Below are positions 17,530-25,797 of a DNA stretch of 56,105 nt, piece after piece. Source of the stretch: SIG672 sp045657105 (GTDB lineage Bacteria; Bacillota; Clostridia; Oscillospirales; CAG-272); the NCBI GenBank assembly GCA_045657105.1, contig JAZOSN010000052.1:1-56105 (forward strand). The letters run 5' to 3'. The notes beneath the pieces are model-generated. The model worked only from the letters and a program-made list of their open reading frames with translations. It did no database searches and was not told the origin of the DNA. Position 1 is the first letter of the stretch. Every line of letters starts with the position of its first letter. The position numbers and the translations under genes are program-made.

Positions 17530-19671
17530 TTACACGAACAAAACCGTCAGAATGAAAATGAGTGCCGACCAGAAAATATGGTAGAGTGCAAGATACAGAG
17601 AGGTAAGTCCGCCGAGTGCGCCAAGACCTCCGAGCACGATAACTGCAATAATTCCTATAACGAAAGCGACGAGCTCGAGCAAAAGACCGGATTTTATTAC
17701 CGTACCTGCTCTGTCGCATCTGTAAAGCGTTTCAAGCATCGGTCTGACCTTGTTTTTCGAAACTATTCCGCCGTCAACTCGGTCGAGCGCGACGTCCTTT
17801 TCGCTCTCTGTGCGGTATTTGAGGACCTTGATCGGGAAACGTCCGGTTCCGATTATAGATTCTATCATATTCACGTTGATATTAGGATCGCTGGTACGTA
17901 TAACTACGCCCATTCCGCTCTTATAAAGATTTTGCAGTATTTTTTCAAAATCCTTATCTATATTATATACGATATTGACTTTAAGTGCTATTACATCACC
18001 TATTTCGACGTACATTATACGGTAGTTCCCCTGACTTTCGTCGTCGAGCATATATCCGTACTTGGTAAAATAGGAAGCCTGTCCTATTCTTACTCTTTCT
18101 CTGTTAACGACCGCTTCGATACCGTCGTCCGAAATATCTATATATTCGACGGTTTCGTTTGTTACCTCATAGTCTGCGGCTCCTGCGAAAACCTTATTGA
18201 GAGGACCGCTTATAGGCTCAAAAACGACCGAAGCATAGGCAAGACCTTTTGAAAAGCTCTCGCTATCCTTCATAGAAACCTGATGAAGCCATACGTTTTT
18301 ATCTGCAAAAATATCGGTATCACTGAACGTAACGAAAGCAGGTGCGGAATATTCGATGCTCGCCGCATCGCCTATAACGGCAGTTCCGTTTTTCGAGGCG
18401 CGTTTTGAAACTCTGTAAAGAGGGAAGGAAAAAACCGTATAGAGTGAAAATGGAGTTACGAACATTATAACCGAGAACGCCGCGCGGCAGCTCTCGACGA
18501 AGCTTCCGTTCTTTTGGGTAATTACAAACGTGACCGCCGCCGCGACGAGCGCGGCAACGATAAAGACCCCAGACAAACGCTTATAAAGCAGTCTGCCCTC
18601 GGTACGCGCTTTATATCCGACTATCTTTTTAGAGCGCACGACTCTTATGTACTTAGCGTCCTCAGAAAGATCCATTATTCCGGTAGTTGCTTCCCTTTCG
18701 GGTGCGGATTCGCTCTTTTTCATTTTAACCAGAGCAAATTTTACAGCTTTCGACGAAACGATCTTCAAGGCGTGAAGCCTACGACTGAGATCCGACCATT
18801 TCGACACAAGGCAGAACACGCACGCCGTAAACAGAACGAAATTGAACGGAACAAATTCGCTATATCCCGCAAAAAGCGAAACGAACTGATAGATCAAAAG
18901 GAAAAACGCGAGAAACGGCAGGAAGCTTTCGGGTTGTGCTCTGAATTTCAGAAGCGTTCTGAGTCCGTACCACATTTCCTTTCCCATTATCACAACGGCA
19001 AAAAGCGTAAGCTGTATTCCTGCAAGTGCAGAAATACGAACGTCGGACGCTATCTTTATAAACACCGAATTCTTTACCCCGAGAAGCTCAAAATTTTCAT
19101 AAAGGAAGGTTCCGACGGCAAAAAGCAGGCACAGAACTATCTTCGGAACACAAGCGAAAAATTCTGATTTAAGCTTTGCAAATTCCTTGGAAGCAACAAA
19201 GCCGTCCTCGGCTACCGTTTTTTCTTCCTCGTCGACGATTTCCCGGGAATCCTCTTCTTCATCTTCCGAAATACCGAAGACCTGTCTTATATCATATCCG
19301 TCGTCCTTAGGCGAATTTCCGACCGCCTCGCTCGGAAGAATTACCTCTTCCTCGGTACCTGCGACCTCGCCCGGATCTTCGGTTTTGATAAGTGCACGGG
19401 GGTTTCTTTTAAAAGCGTCGCTTGACTCATCTGTTGATTTGGCATTTCTCCGCATTTGAGATATTACACTCTCGCCCCTTGGCTTTCTCGGGAAAAGAGG
19501 CTCGCTATCGCCCTTGCCGGTGGGAATTTCGGGATTTGCCGTATAATCACTGTAATTTTCAAGCTTTTTCAGAAGCTCTTTTCCCGTGCCTTTACTGTCG
19601 CGCACATCAGGCGTTCTGCTACCGTTTCCGGTACTGCTTGTCTTCTTGACGTTCTTTTTTTCGTCGCCCAT
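17530..19671 (-). CDS. Membrane protein resembling a catalytically dead P1B-type ATPase
   Basis: 713 residues. Residues 1-165 are disordered and charged; eight hydrophobic segments follow, six before and two after a soluble domain, the layout of P1B metal pumps. In the sixth segment the metal-binding CPC position reads TPF (FVTPFSLYTVFSFPLY). The phosphorylation motif DKTGT is replaced by FSDTDIF, the TGD motif by TSD (VVIRTSDPN), and the GDGxND hinge is absent. The nucleotide-domain segment VNRERVRIGQASYF still follows the family pattern. This is therefore probably a pseudo-pump with a structural or sensory role. It lies 40 bases downstream of rlmB and has an AAAGGAGG site. Confidence 0.6.
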   Translation of the reverse strand: MGDEKKNVKKTSSTGNGSRTPDVRDSKGTGKELLKKLENYSDYTANPEIPTGKGDSEPLFPRKPRGESVISQMRRNAKSTDESSDAFKRNPRALIKTEDPGEVAGTEEEVILPSEAVGNSPKDDGYDIRQVFGISEDEEEDSREIVDEEEKTVAEDGFVASKEFAKLKSEFFACVPKIVLCLLFAVGTFLYENFELLGVKNSVFIKIASDVRISALAGIQLTLFAVVIMGKEMWYGLRTLLKFRAQPESFLPFLAFFLLIYQFVSLFAGYSEFVPFNFVLFTACVFCLVSKWSDLSRRLHALKIVSSKAVKFALVKMKKSESAPEREATTGIMDLSEDAKYIRVVRSKKIVGYKARTEGRLLYKRLSGVFIVAALVAAAVTFVITQKNGSFVESCRAAFSVIMFVTPFSLYTVFSFPLYRVSKRASKNGTAVIGDAASIEYSAPAFVTFSDTDIFADKNVWLHQVSMKDSESFSKGLAYASVVFEPISGPLNKVFAGAADYEVTNETVEYIDISDDGIEAVVNRERVRIGQASYFTKYGYMLDDESQGNYRIMYVEIGDVIALKVNIVYNIDKDFEKILQNLYKSGMGVVIRTSDPNINVNMIESIIGTGRFPIKVLKYRTESEKDVALDRVDGGIVSKNKVRPMLETLYRCDRAGTVIKSGLLLELVAFVIGIIAVIVLGGLGALGGLTSLYLALYHIFWSALIFILTVLFV

Positions 19672-19711
19672 ACAAAGAGCCTCCTTTCAGAAAAATTATA
19701 TCGTGACCGTG

Positions 19712-20548
19712 TTATGCCTTCGCTTTACGTTGTCTTGCCGCCTCGCAAAGAACCACGGCAGACGCGCAGGAAACGTTGAGAGAGTTTACCTGTCCGTACA
19801 TCGGAATTGACACGATATGATCGCACTTCTCGGTCACGAGTCGGGATATTCCATCGCCCTCGCTACCGAAAACGAACGCCGCCCCTCCCGTCATATCGGT
19901 ATCGTAAACACACGCTCCGCCTGCCTCCGCGCCGTATATCCAAACGCCCTGCTTTTTAAGAGCGTCGATGGTCATAGCAATATTTGAAACGCGCGCTATC
20001 GGCATATGCTCTATTGCTCCCGCCGATGATTTTACGGTGACCGCGGTGACCGCCGCGTTTCTGCGCTTGGGTATAATAACTCCGTCTGCACCTGCGACGT
20101 CCGCGCAACGTATAAGCGCACCGAGGTTATGAGGATCCTCGATACCGTCGGCTATTACTATAAAGGGAGCGTGTCCCTTTTCCTGTGCCGACACGAGAAT
20201 GTCGTCTACCGTAACGTATTCGACTGCCGATGCAAATGCGGCCACTCCCTGATGAACACCCGAATTTGAAAGTCTGTCGAGTTTCTCCTTCGGAGCATTT
20301 ATCACCGGAATTCCGCGCTCTCTCGCCTTCGACTCGATAAGCTTGACCGATCCCTCGCGCTCTCCTGCAAGAATAAATATCTTATCTATCTCGCGATCTG
20401 TTTTGAGCAGCTCGAGCACTGCATTTCTGCCGTATATCGCCTCGGACGCGCCGTCCTCGAAATCGCGCTCGCGATCCTGCCCCCGAAATCTGTCGCGGTT
20501 GTTTCTTTTGAAATCCTTATTTCTATCGTTTCTATCGTTATTTCTCAT
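19712..20548 (-). CDS. rlmB: 23S rRNA 2'-O-methyltransferase RlmB (SpoU family)
   Basis: 278 residues. An arginine/aspartate-rich tail (1-33) precedes the substrate-binding domain (YGRNAVLELLKT) and the SPOUT catalytic domain with DGIEDPHNLGALIRCADVAG, FVFGSEGDGISRLV and SLNVSCASAVVL. These three SpoU motifs form the knotted SAM site. The protein methylates a guanosine 2'-OH in 23S rRNA (G2251 in E. coli). GAGAGG precedes the ATG. It is the first gene of an operon with the P-type-like protein. Some SpoU paralogues act on tRNA, but this domain order fits RlmB best. Confidence 0.88.
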   Translation of the reverse strand: MRNNDRNDRNKDFKRNNRDRFRGQDRERDFEDGASEAIYGRNAVLELLKTDREIDKIFILAGEREGSVKLIESKARERGIPVINAPKEKLDRLSNSGVHQGVAAFASAVEYVTVDDILVSAQEKGHAPFIVIADGIEDPHNLGALIRCADVAGADGVIIPKRRNAAVTAVTVKSSAGAIEHMPIARVSNIAMTIDALKKQGVWIYGAEAGGACVYDTDMTGGAAFVFGSEGDGISRLVTEKCDHIVSIPMYGQVNSLNVSCASAVVLCEAARQRKAKA

Positions 20549-20590
20549 TTTTAAAGCCTCTCAATACGACTCCTATTTTAATCACGTTTA

Positions 20591-20596
20591 ATTATA
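20591..20596 (-). promoter_or_regulatory. Extended -10 element upstream of rlmB
   Basis: TATAAT with a TGC extension reads on the minus strand about 43 bases before the start codon. The -35 region is poor, as is common with extended -10 promoters. Confidence 0.5.
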
Positions 20597-20661
20597 GCAC
20601 ATCAAATCGGTTTTGTATAGTAGGAAATATTACATTTTTTGATATTTTTACACAAAAACCG

Positions 20662-20689
20662 AAAAGACACATCAAAAGATGTGTCTTTT
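20662..20689 (-). terminator. Terminator after the zinc-ribbon gene
   Basis: AAAAGACACATC (20662-20673) and GATGTGTCTTTT (20678-20689) form a perfect 12-base stem with an AAAA loop. On the minus strand T-rich sequence follows (TCTTTTCGGTTTTTG). Confidence 0.8.
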
Positions 20690-20722
20690 AAAGGCTTTCT
20701 ATTTCCCTCGGTTACAGTTTGA

Positions 20723-21001
20723 TTACTGCTCTGCTCTTCTTGCGGCAAAGCACTCGCTGCAATATACGGGTCTGTCGCTCGTAGGCTGGAAGGGTATCTT
20801 AGCTACCTTTCCGCAATCTGCGCAAACTGCCTCAAACATTTCTCTCTGGGGCTTTGCAGCGTTCTTTCTTGCGTCGCGGCAGGCCTTGCATCTCTGGGGC
20901 TGATTCTTGAAGCCCTTCTCTGCATAGAATTCCTGCTCTCCTGCGGTAAATACAAAATCTGCTCCGCATTCTGCGCATTTAAGTGTGATGTCCTGGTACA
21001 T
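20723..21001 (-). CDS. Small double zinc-ribbon protein
   Basis: 92 residues with two zinc-ribbon units. The first has CAECGADFVF paired with CKACRDARKN (zf-trcl type); the second has CADCGKVAKIPF with PVYCSECFAARRAEQ, like the CxxC-x(17)-CxxC family. Such proteins are common in Clostridia, often beside or fused to cold-shock domains, and are presumed to bind nucleic acid. GAGG lies 8 bases before the ATG. It is preceded by a roughly 100-base leader that folds into a three-way junction, suggesting control at the RNA level. The exact role is unknown. Confidence 0.85.
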   Translation of the reverse strand: MYQDITLKCAECGADFVFTAGEQEFYAEKGFKNQPQRCKACRDARKNAAKPQREMFEAVCADCGKVAKIPFQPTSDRPVYCSECFAARRAEQ

Positions 21002-21110
21002 TCCTTTTACCTCGCTTTAATATATAATTGGGTTTCCCCGACGGTACTGACCGTCTTTTGCATAGTTATTTCGTGATGCCCTTAGCTTTTCGGCACCCAT
21101 ATAGAATTAT
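21002..21110 (-). ncRNA. Structured 5' leader RNA of the zinc-ribbon gene (class not recognised)
   Basis: Transcription should start near 21109, just after TATAAT. The leader can pair its ends (21109-21105 with 21033-21029), form a second stem (GGUGCC 21107-21102 with GGCAUC 21080-21075, partly exclusive with the first), and a perfect third stem GACGGU/ACCGUC (21055-21050 with 21045-21040) closed by CAGU, followed by GGGGAAACCC. The A-rich internal loops look conserved rather than random. It may be a riboswitch, thermometer or protein-binding leader; I cannot assign it to a known class. Confidence 0.45.
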
Positions 21111-21115
21111 AACAG

Positions 21116-21121
21116 TCGAAT
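21116..21121 (-). promoter_or_regulatory. Extended -10 promoter of the leader RNA
   Basis: TATAAT with TGT extension on the minus strand. Its position puts the transcript start exactly at the outer stem of the leader. The -35 is weak. Confidence 0.55.
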
Positions 21122-21135
21122 GCCACATTGAATCA

Positions 21136-21693
21136 TCAAATGAGCTTTTTCAGCTTACTTTTAATTCTATACAAGGCGTTGTCAACCGATTTTTCACTTT
21201 TTTTCAGAGCTAACCCAATTTCACGATAGGAATGTCCGTTCAGATAAAGTAGTAGGACAGATCTCTCATAAGATGATAACTGTGACAGAATTTCTTCGTT
21301 CTCTTCGAGTTTTTCGCGTGATGCTCTTCTACCCGTGACGCTTAACTGTTTTTGCGAAGCTTCGTCGTACCGAGCAGATTTTTTGCCGGATTTCTTTTCC
21401 TTTCGTTTTATAGAGATCAGTCTGTTTCTTATGCATATCTTTGCATACAGTCCGAAGGTAACCTTATCCTGCGACATATCGAAGCTGACTGCGGCATCGT
21501 AAAGAGCCATAGCCGCGTCCTGCAACAGATCGTCGTATTCAATGTGGTCGCTTCCGAACAGCTTTGTGACCTGTGATCTCATAAGTGGAGCAAACGCTTC
21601 ACTAAGCTCGGAGAATTCGGGATCTCTTCCCGCTTTAACTCCGACAAGGAGTCCGGTGAGTTTTTCTTCCAAATCAAAGACCTCCGACGACAC
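21136..21693 (-). CDS. Sigma-70 family factor, SigH-like
   Basis: About 185 residues. Region 2 is visible as YDDLLQDAAMALYDAAVSFD and region 4 as LSSYERSVLLLYLNGHSYREIGLAL followed by KSVDNALYRIKSKLKK, so it carries both core-binding/-10 and -35 domains, as in SigH/Sigma-30. The frame is open to TTG 21747, but that codon would be only 12 bases from the predicted transcript start with no ribosome site. GTG 21693 has GGAGAAGG eight bases upstream, so I prefer it. In spore formers SigH starts sporulation; this one could also be a competence- or stress-type relative. Confidence 0.8.
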   Translation of the reverse strand: MSSEVFDLEEKLTGLLVGVKAGRDPEFSELSEAFAPLMRSQVTKLFGSDHIEYDDLLQDAAMALYDAAVSFDMSQDKVTFGLYAKICIRNRLISIKRKEKKSGKKSARYDEASQKQLSVTGRRASREKLEENEEILSQLSSYERSVLLLYLNGHSYREIGLALKKSEKSVDNALYRIKSKLKKLI

Positions 21694-21766
21694 CGCGTCC
21701 GCCTTCTCCGAAATCCGTTTACAAGCGTTTCCCGAATCTGCGCGCAAATATCATCATACACTTTAC

Positions 21767-21795
21767 ATTATATCAAGCGTTTAATATTTTGTCAA
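21767..21795 (-). promoter_or_regulatory. Consensus promoter of the sigma-factor gene
   Basis: TTGACA (21795-21790), exactly 17 bases, and TATAAT (21772-21767) with TGA extension on the minus strand: a textbook sigma-A promoter. Confidence 0.85.
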
Positions 21796-21872
21796 TACAT
21801 TTTTAATATTTCTTTTACTGTTTTTTGTGCTTTTGTAGATTTACACAATAAACAGGGGGTGCTTTTTGTGCA

Positions 21873-22421
21873 TTAGTCATTAAGAAGGTAGTCAATTTCA
21901 CCCGTAAGCAGTGCGAGTACACCTCTGTATATAACCTCCGGGCGGTCATCAAAGTTGTGTCGCATAAGCTCAAGCTGATTTGCATTGTCGGCAACAACCT
22001 TGATTTCGAGCGAAAGCTGTCTTTCATCTATTATCTGACAACACAGATCATACTTGCCGTCCGCTCTTATCGAAAAGCTTGTTTTTATCTCAGAGCCTCT
22101 TTCCTTGAATGAGATAAATCTGAGTGCGCTTTTCAGGCTTCTTGTTCTTATAAAGCCAAGGATCTCGCCTTGCAGGCTTTCTGCAATATGTCTTCCTTGA
22201 TCGGTTATCGTATAAAGAATCTTTCCGTCCTCACTGAACTCCGCGATATTTCCTCCGTCAAGAAGATCGCCAAAGCACTCCGCGAAATCTATGCCGCCGA
22301 CCACTCCGTCCTGCATAACTATCGCATTTATATCTTCAAATTCAAGCGGTATACTCAGATTATGAAGCAAATACAAAATAAATATCTTAATATCGTCCTT
22401 TTTTTTGAGTGGAGCGACCAT
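21873..22421 (-). CDS. DUF4364 family protein
   Basis: 182 residues. The N-terminus reads like a winged helix (DIKIFILYLLHNLSIPLEFE, YTITDQGRHIAESL) followed by an alpha/beta C-terminal half, the DUF4364 layout found almost only in Clostridia. GGAGG precedes the ATG. It may be a transcription regulator, but no target is known. The neighbours (a sigma factor downstream and a peptide-binding lipoprotein upstream) share its strand but have their own promoters or terminators. Confidence 0.75.
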   Translation of the reverse strand: MVAPLKKKDDIKIFILYLLHNLSIPLEFEDINAIVMQDGVVGGIDFAECFGDLLDGGNIAEFSEDGKILYTITDQGRHIAESLQGEILGFIRTRSLKSALRFISFKERGSEIKTSFSIRADGKYDLCCQIIDERQLSLEIKVVADNANQLELMRHNFDDRPEVIYRGVLALLTGEIDYLLND

Positions 22422-22465
22422 TTTGACATTCCTCCGTTTTAATTACTTTTTATAAATAAGGGAAA

Positions 22466-22495
22466 ATAATCGGGTGAGAGCTCTCACCCGATTAT
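22466..22495 (-). terminator. Terminator of the oligopeptide-binding lipoprotein gene
   Basis: ATAATCGGGTGAGAG and its exact inverted copy (22466-22480 / 22481-22495) make a 15-base stem. On the minus strand it runs into TTATTTTCCC, a modest U-tract. Confidence 0.75.
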
Positions 22496-22504
22496 CGTAT
22501 TCAA

Positions 22505-24301
22505 TTATTCTTCCTCGTCAGCAGGTGCGGGCTTATAGTCCTTATCCTTCGCCTTAGTCCATATGAGAAGTCCGTTTGCAGTGTTGTCAAGCTTCTTGAT
22601 ATTATCGTTTGCCACGTATGCAGTCTTACCGAAGTAAAGCGGCATTACCACACAGTCGTCCTTTATAAGAAGCTCCTCTGCCTTGTGCAGATTCTCGGCT
22701 TTTGCATCAGACGTTCCTGCTGCATGAGCGGCGTCAATAAGCTTATCGTACTCGGGATTTGAATATCCGCTAGTGTGAAGAACGTGCGGCCAATCCTCAG
22801 AGGTCACCGAGAAATCGTAAGCTCCGCCCGAATATTTAGGCGAGAACTGTGCGAGAACGGCAAACGCGTCGGTGGAAAGCATATTGTAGTTTACGGCGAT
22901 AACGTCAAACTCGCCCGAATTATAGAGAGCGAGAAGCTCATCACTGCAAGCACCGGGATAAATGGTTTCCTTAGCCCAGTATCTGTTGCCCTTTTCGTCG
23001 GTTTTAAGAACTTCCTCAGTGTAATCGTACAGCTTGAAGGAATATACTTTATAGCTTGCATTAAGTCCAAGCTCTTTCCAAACGCCTACACAGTACTCTG
23101 CAACTGCAATATCTACCGGATCGTCCGCTACTGCAAGAGTAAAGGATTTGCCCTTTGCGCCTGCATCGCTTATAAGCTTCTCAGCCTCGTCAAGATTTGC
23201 TGACGTAGAGATCACTCCTTTGTGGAAGGAGCTTCCCTTCTTGGTTTCATAAACAAGCTCGGAAATAAGCGAGTCTGCCGCGTCTGCATAAACCACAAGC
23301 TTTGCTATCGCAGTTCTGTCGATCGCGATCGAAAGTGCCTTTCTGACTCTCGCATCAGAGAAAAGCTCGTCGGTCGTATTGAACATATAGGAGTAGGTAA
23401 GCATATTGTCAATGAGCTCTACCTCTTTGAGCATATTTTCACGCTCTGCAAGAGGAATGTTCGAGGTGAATGCATACTCGCCGCTCTTATACTTTTCGTA
23501 AGCGGTTTCCGCATCTACGCCGTATATGCAAAGTCTGAACGGCTTAACGTATTTCGAGATCTTCGATTCGGAATCGGGAGATCTTCTGTAATACTGGTTA
23601 CGCTCGAGAATTACTACCGGCTCTTCCTCGGAACCGTTATTCTTCATATCAAATTCCTTTACGTAGAACGCGCCGTTTGCAACGAGCACCGAAGCAAGAG
23701 AGCTCCAGCTTTCGTCCTCAACGCTTTTTACGACGTCCTTACGAAGCGGATAAAGCGCGACGCTTGCGAGGTTTGCTATAAAGGTTTCGGCATCGACGCC
23801 CTTTTCAAGCTCGATGGTGATCTCGTTAGTTCCCGAAGAGTAGAAGCCAACGTCATCTCTGCTGACGTCGCCGTTCTTGACTGCAACCGCGTTTTTAACC
23901 GGGAAAAGAAGAGTTGCCGCCTCGCACTTAAACTCAGGATCAATTATACGGGTCCAGGCGTAAACGAAGTCTGCCGCGTCAACTATACCGCCGTCACTCC
24001 AATAAGACTTTTTGAGAGTTATAATAATGGTTTCCGAACCGTCGTTCTCTTCCTTGATCTTATAGTCCGAGCAGAGAGCCTTCTTTATCTTGCCCTTCTC
24101 GTTCATAGTGAAAAGACCTTCGCTGGTAAGCGAAAGAAGCTGAGCCGCTCCCGCATCGTTATACGCAAGGGCAGGATCGAAGCTGTACGCTAAGTCCATA
24201 TAGATATTTATAGTCGGGCCCTCGTCGTTTTTATTGCCGCAACCAACAAGTGCCGTAAGTAAAGCAGCGAAACAAAGAAGTATCGCAAAAAATCTTTTCA
24301 A
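22505..24301 (-). CDS. Peptide ABC transporter substrate-binding lipoprotein (OppA-like)
   Basis: 598 residues. The signal peptide ends in lipobox LVGC (Cys21), so the protein is anchored outside the membrane. It has the SBP_bac_5 fold: EGLFTMNEKGKIKKALCSDY, TLKKSYWSDGGIVDAADFVY, and the ARVRKALSIAIDRTAIAK block. It should bind oligopeptides or nickel-like ligands for an ABC importer. No permease or ATPase gene is adjacent, so it is an orphan receptor here. The start is TTG 24301 with AGGAGG eight bases upstream; a good promoter lies 80 bases upstream. Confidence 0.9.
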   Translation of the reverse strand: MKRFFAILLCFAALLTALVGCGNKNDEGPTINIYMDLAYSFDPALAYNDAGAAQLLSLTSEGLFTMNEKGKIKKALCSDYKIKEENDGSETIIITLKKSYWSDGGIVDAADFVYAWTRIIDPEFKCEAATLLFPVKNAVAVKNGDVSRDDVGFYSSGTNEITIELEKGVDAETFIANLASVALYPLRKDVVKSVEDESWSSLASVLVANGAFYVKEFDMKNNGSEEEPVVILERNQYYRRSPDSESKISKYVKPFRLCIYGVDAETAYEKYKSGEYAFTSNIPLAERENMLKEVELIDNMLTYSYMFNTTDELFSDARVRKALSIAIDRTAIAKLVVYADAADSLISELVYETKKGSSFHKGVISTSANLDEAEKLISDAGAKGKSFTLAVADDPVDIAVAEYCVGVWKELGLNASYKVYSFKLYDYTEEVLKTDEKGNRYWAKETIYPGACSDELLALYNSGEFDVIAVNYNMLSTDAFAVLAQFSPKYSGGAYDFSVTSEDWPHVLHTSGYSNPEYDKLIDAAHAAGTSDAKAENLHKAEELLIKDDCVVMPLYFGKTAYVANDNIKKLDNTANGLLIWTKAKDKDYKPAPADEEE

Positions 24302-24380
24302 AGTATGTGCCTCCTAATCTGTGTCAGTATCCCACGTTTTCAAAAACAGAAACACTGACGGACGATAATATTTCCTTACT

Positions 24381-24409
24381 ATTATAACATCTGAAAGTCA
24401 AATTATCAA
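24381..24409 (-). promoter_or_regulatory. Promoter of the OppA-like gene
   Basis: TTGATA (24409-24404), a 17-base spacer and TATAAT (24386-24381) with TGT extension on the minus strand. The rest of the 298-base divergent gap to gpr shows no clear sigma-G promoter. Confidence 0.75.
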
Positions 24410-24599
24410 GTAGGTAAATTAAACTTATTTTTTTCTTCCATCAATTTGGATATTTGCACAATTTTCGCGTTCTCTTTTAGTGAATTTTGACAACACCGAA
24501 GCTGCATTACAGACTCGTTTCTCAAAAAAACGGGTTAATCGCGCAAAAACGGGTATCATAAGATTATAAACGCTTCACCGCAAAGAAAGGTATACACAA

Positions 24600-25502
24600 A
24601 TGAAACAGAATGCCCAAAAATATATCCGCACCGACCTCGCCGCAGAAGGCGGCTTTATGCCTGACTCCTCTTTTGACGGAGCAAGCTACGAGGAAGAAAA
24701 CGTCGAATCGTTCACCATCGCGCGACTTCACATAAAAAACGATCAAGGTGCAAAAGAGATAGGCAAGCCTATCGGACGTTACGTAACGGTCGGCTTTTCG
24801 GATCGCGAAAGCCTTAGCGAAGAAAAGACCGACGCGCTCATACAAGTTGTATCTAACGAAATAAAAAAGCTCGCTCTCTGTATGTGTCCGTCGGGAATAA
24901 AATCCCTGCTGGTCGCGGGACTCGGAAACAGAAAGATAACCTCGGACTCGCTCGGTCCCGTATGTGCGGACAATCTGAACGTCACTCGACATTTGAATTT
25001 TCAGGACGGCGGCAAAAAGCATTTTCCCGAAGTATCCGCCATATCGCCGGGAGTCCTCGCTCAAACAGGCATCGAAACCGTTGAGCTTATACGGGGAGCC
25101 GCCGAAAACTGCCGTCCGTCGCTCGTAATAGCGATAGACGCTCTCGCCTCGCGCTCGGTGGGGCGGCTCGCATCGACCGTTCAACTGTCAGACACAGGCA
25201 TCGCGCCCGGCTCGGGAATAGGAAACCACCGAAAAAAGATAAGCTCGGACACCGTCGGATTTCCCGTGATGGCGATCGGAGTACCGACGGTAGTTGACAG
25301 TGCAACCCTTGTTCTTGACGCGTTAGAACGCGCAGGCATAGAAGAATATCCGGACACCCTGATACCGATACTCGAAGAAGGAAGCGGCTTCTTCGTCACC
25401 CTCAAAGATAGCGATCTTGCTCTGTGCGAGCTTTCCAGAATTCTTTTCGAGGCACTCAACCTGTTTTTCTTTTCTCTCGGTAATGATAAGGACAATTCGT
25501 AA
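24600..25502 (+). CDS. gpr: Germination protease (spore protease GPR)
   Basis: 300 residues, the aspartic-type protease that degrades small acid-soluble proteins when spores germinate. The N-terminus YIRTDLAAEG holds the auto-cleavage site, which resembles the protease's own substrate sequence. Core landmarks are LVAGLGNRKITSDSLGP, ISPGVLAQTGIETVELI, VIAIDALASRS and GSGIGNHRKKIS. GAAAGG lies nine bases upstream. Presence of gpr shows the host makes endospores or descends from spore formers. Expression is expected in the forespore, but I could not identify a convincing sigma-G promoter. Confidence 0.95.
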   Translation: MKQNAQKYIRTDLAAEGGFMPDSSFDGASYEEENVESFTIARLHIKNDQGAKEIGKPIGRYVTVGFSDRESLSEEKTDALIQVVSNEIKKLALCMCPSGIKSLLVAGLGNRKITSDSLGPVCADNLNVTRHLNFQDGGKKHFPEVSAISPGVLAQTGIETVELIRGAAENCRPSLVIAIDALASRSVGRLASTVQLSDTGIAPGSGIGNHRKKISSDTVGFPVMAIGVPTVVDSATLVLDALERAGIEEYPDTLIPILEEGSGFFVTLKDSDLALCELSRILFEALNLFFFSLGNDKDNS

Positions 25503-25539
25503 TATAATATTATAGATATTTAAGCACTCGGAGGTATAT

Positions 25540-25761
25540 ATGTCAAAAAAAAGAGCGGACTTCATAAAAGGCACGCAGAGCGAAAAGAGCTTCCGCCTTG
25601 GTGTGTGTATGCTCGGCGCTCTACTTGCGCTCGGACTTCTTACGGCTTTCGGTGAGCTTTTATTTTCGTTTGAGGAAGGCTCGGATTTTCTCGAGAAAAG
25701 CGCGTTTATGGTAAGCGAGGTTTCAAACGAGCCGTCCTCTTTTATAGACGAAATAAAATAA
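25540..25761 (+). CDS. Small single-pass membrane protein downstream of gpr
   Basis: 73 residues with one transmembrane helix (about 20-42, LGVCMLGALLALGLLTAFGELLF, written in two parts: LGVCMLGALLA and LGLLTAFGELLF), a basic N-terminus and an acidic C-terminal tail. CGGAGG precedes the ATG. In many Clostridia gpr is followed by spoIIP; here this short protein takes the place. It could be an N-terminal remnant of SpoIIP (membrane anchor only) or an unrelated sporulation protein. No amidase motif is present. Confidence 0.6.
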   Translation: MSKKRADFIKGTQSEKSFRLGVCMLGALLALGLLTAFGELLFSFEEGSDFLEKSAFMVSEVSNEPSSFIDEIK

Positions 25762-25762
25762 A

Positions 25763-25794
25763 GACCGCCCACGCATCGCGTGAACGGTCCTGTT
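25763..25794 (+). terminator. Terminator after the gpr operon
   Basis: GACCG (25763-25767) pairs with CGGTC (25785-25789), with an inner CACGC/GCGTG stem, followed by CTGTTTT. It lies between convergent genes. Confidence 0.65.
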
Positions 25795-25797
25795 TTA

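Noticed and set aside
21002..21110. Known riboswitch (c-di-GMP, ZTP, purine, guanidine, THF)
   Set aside because: None of the conserved cores of these classes as I know them matches; it is kept as an unassigned leader.
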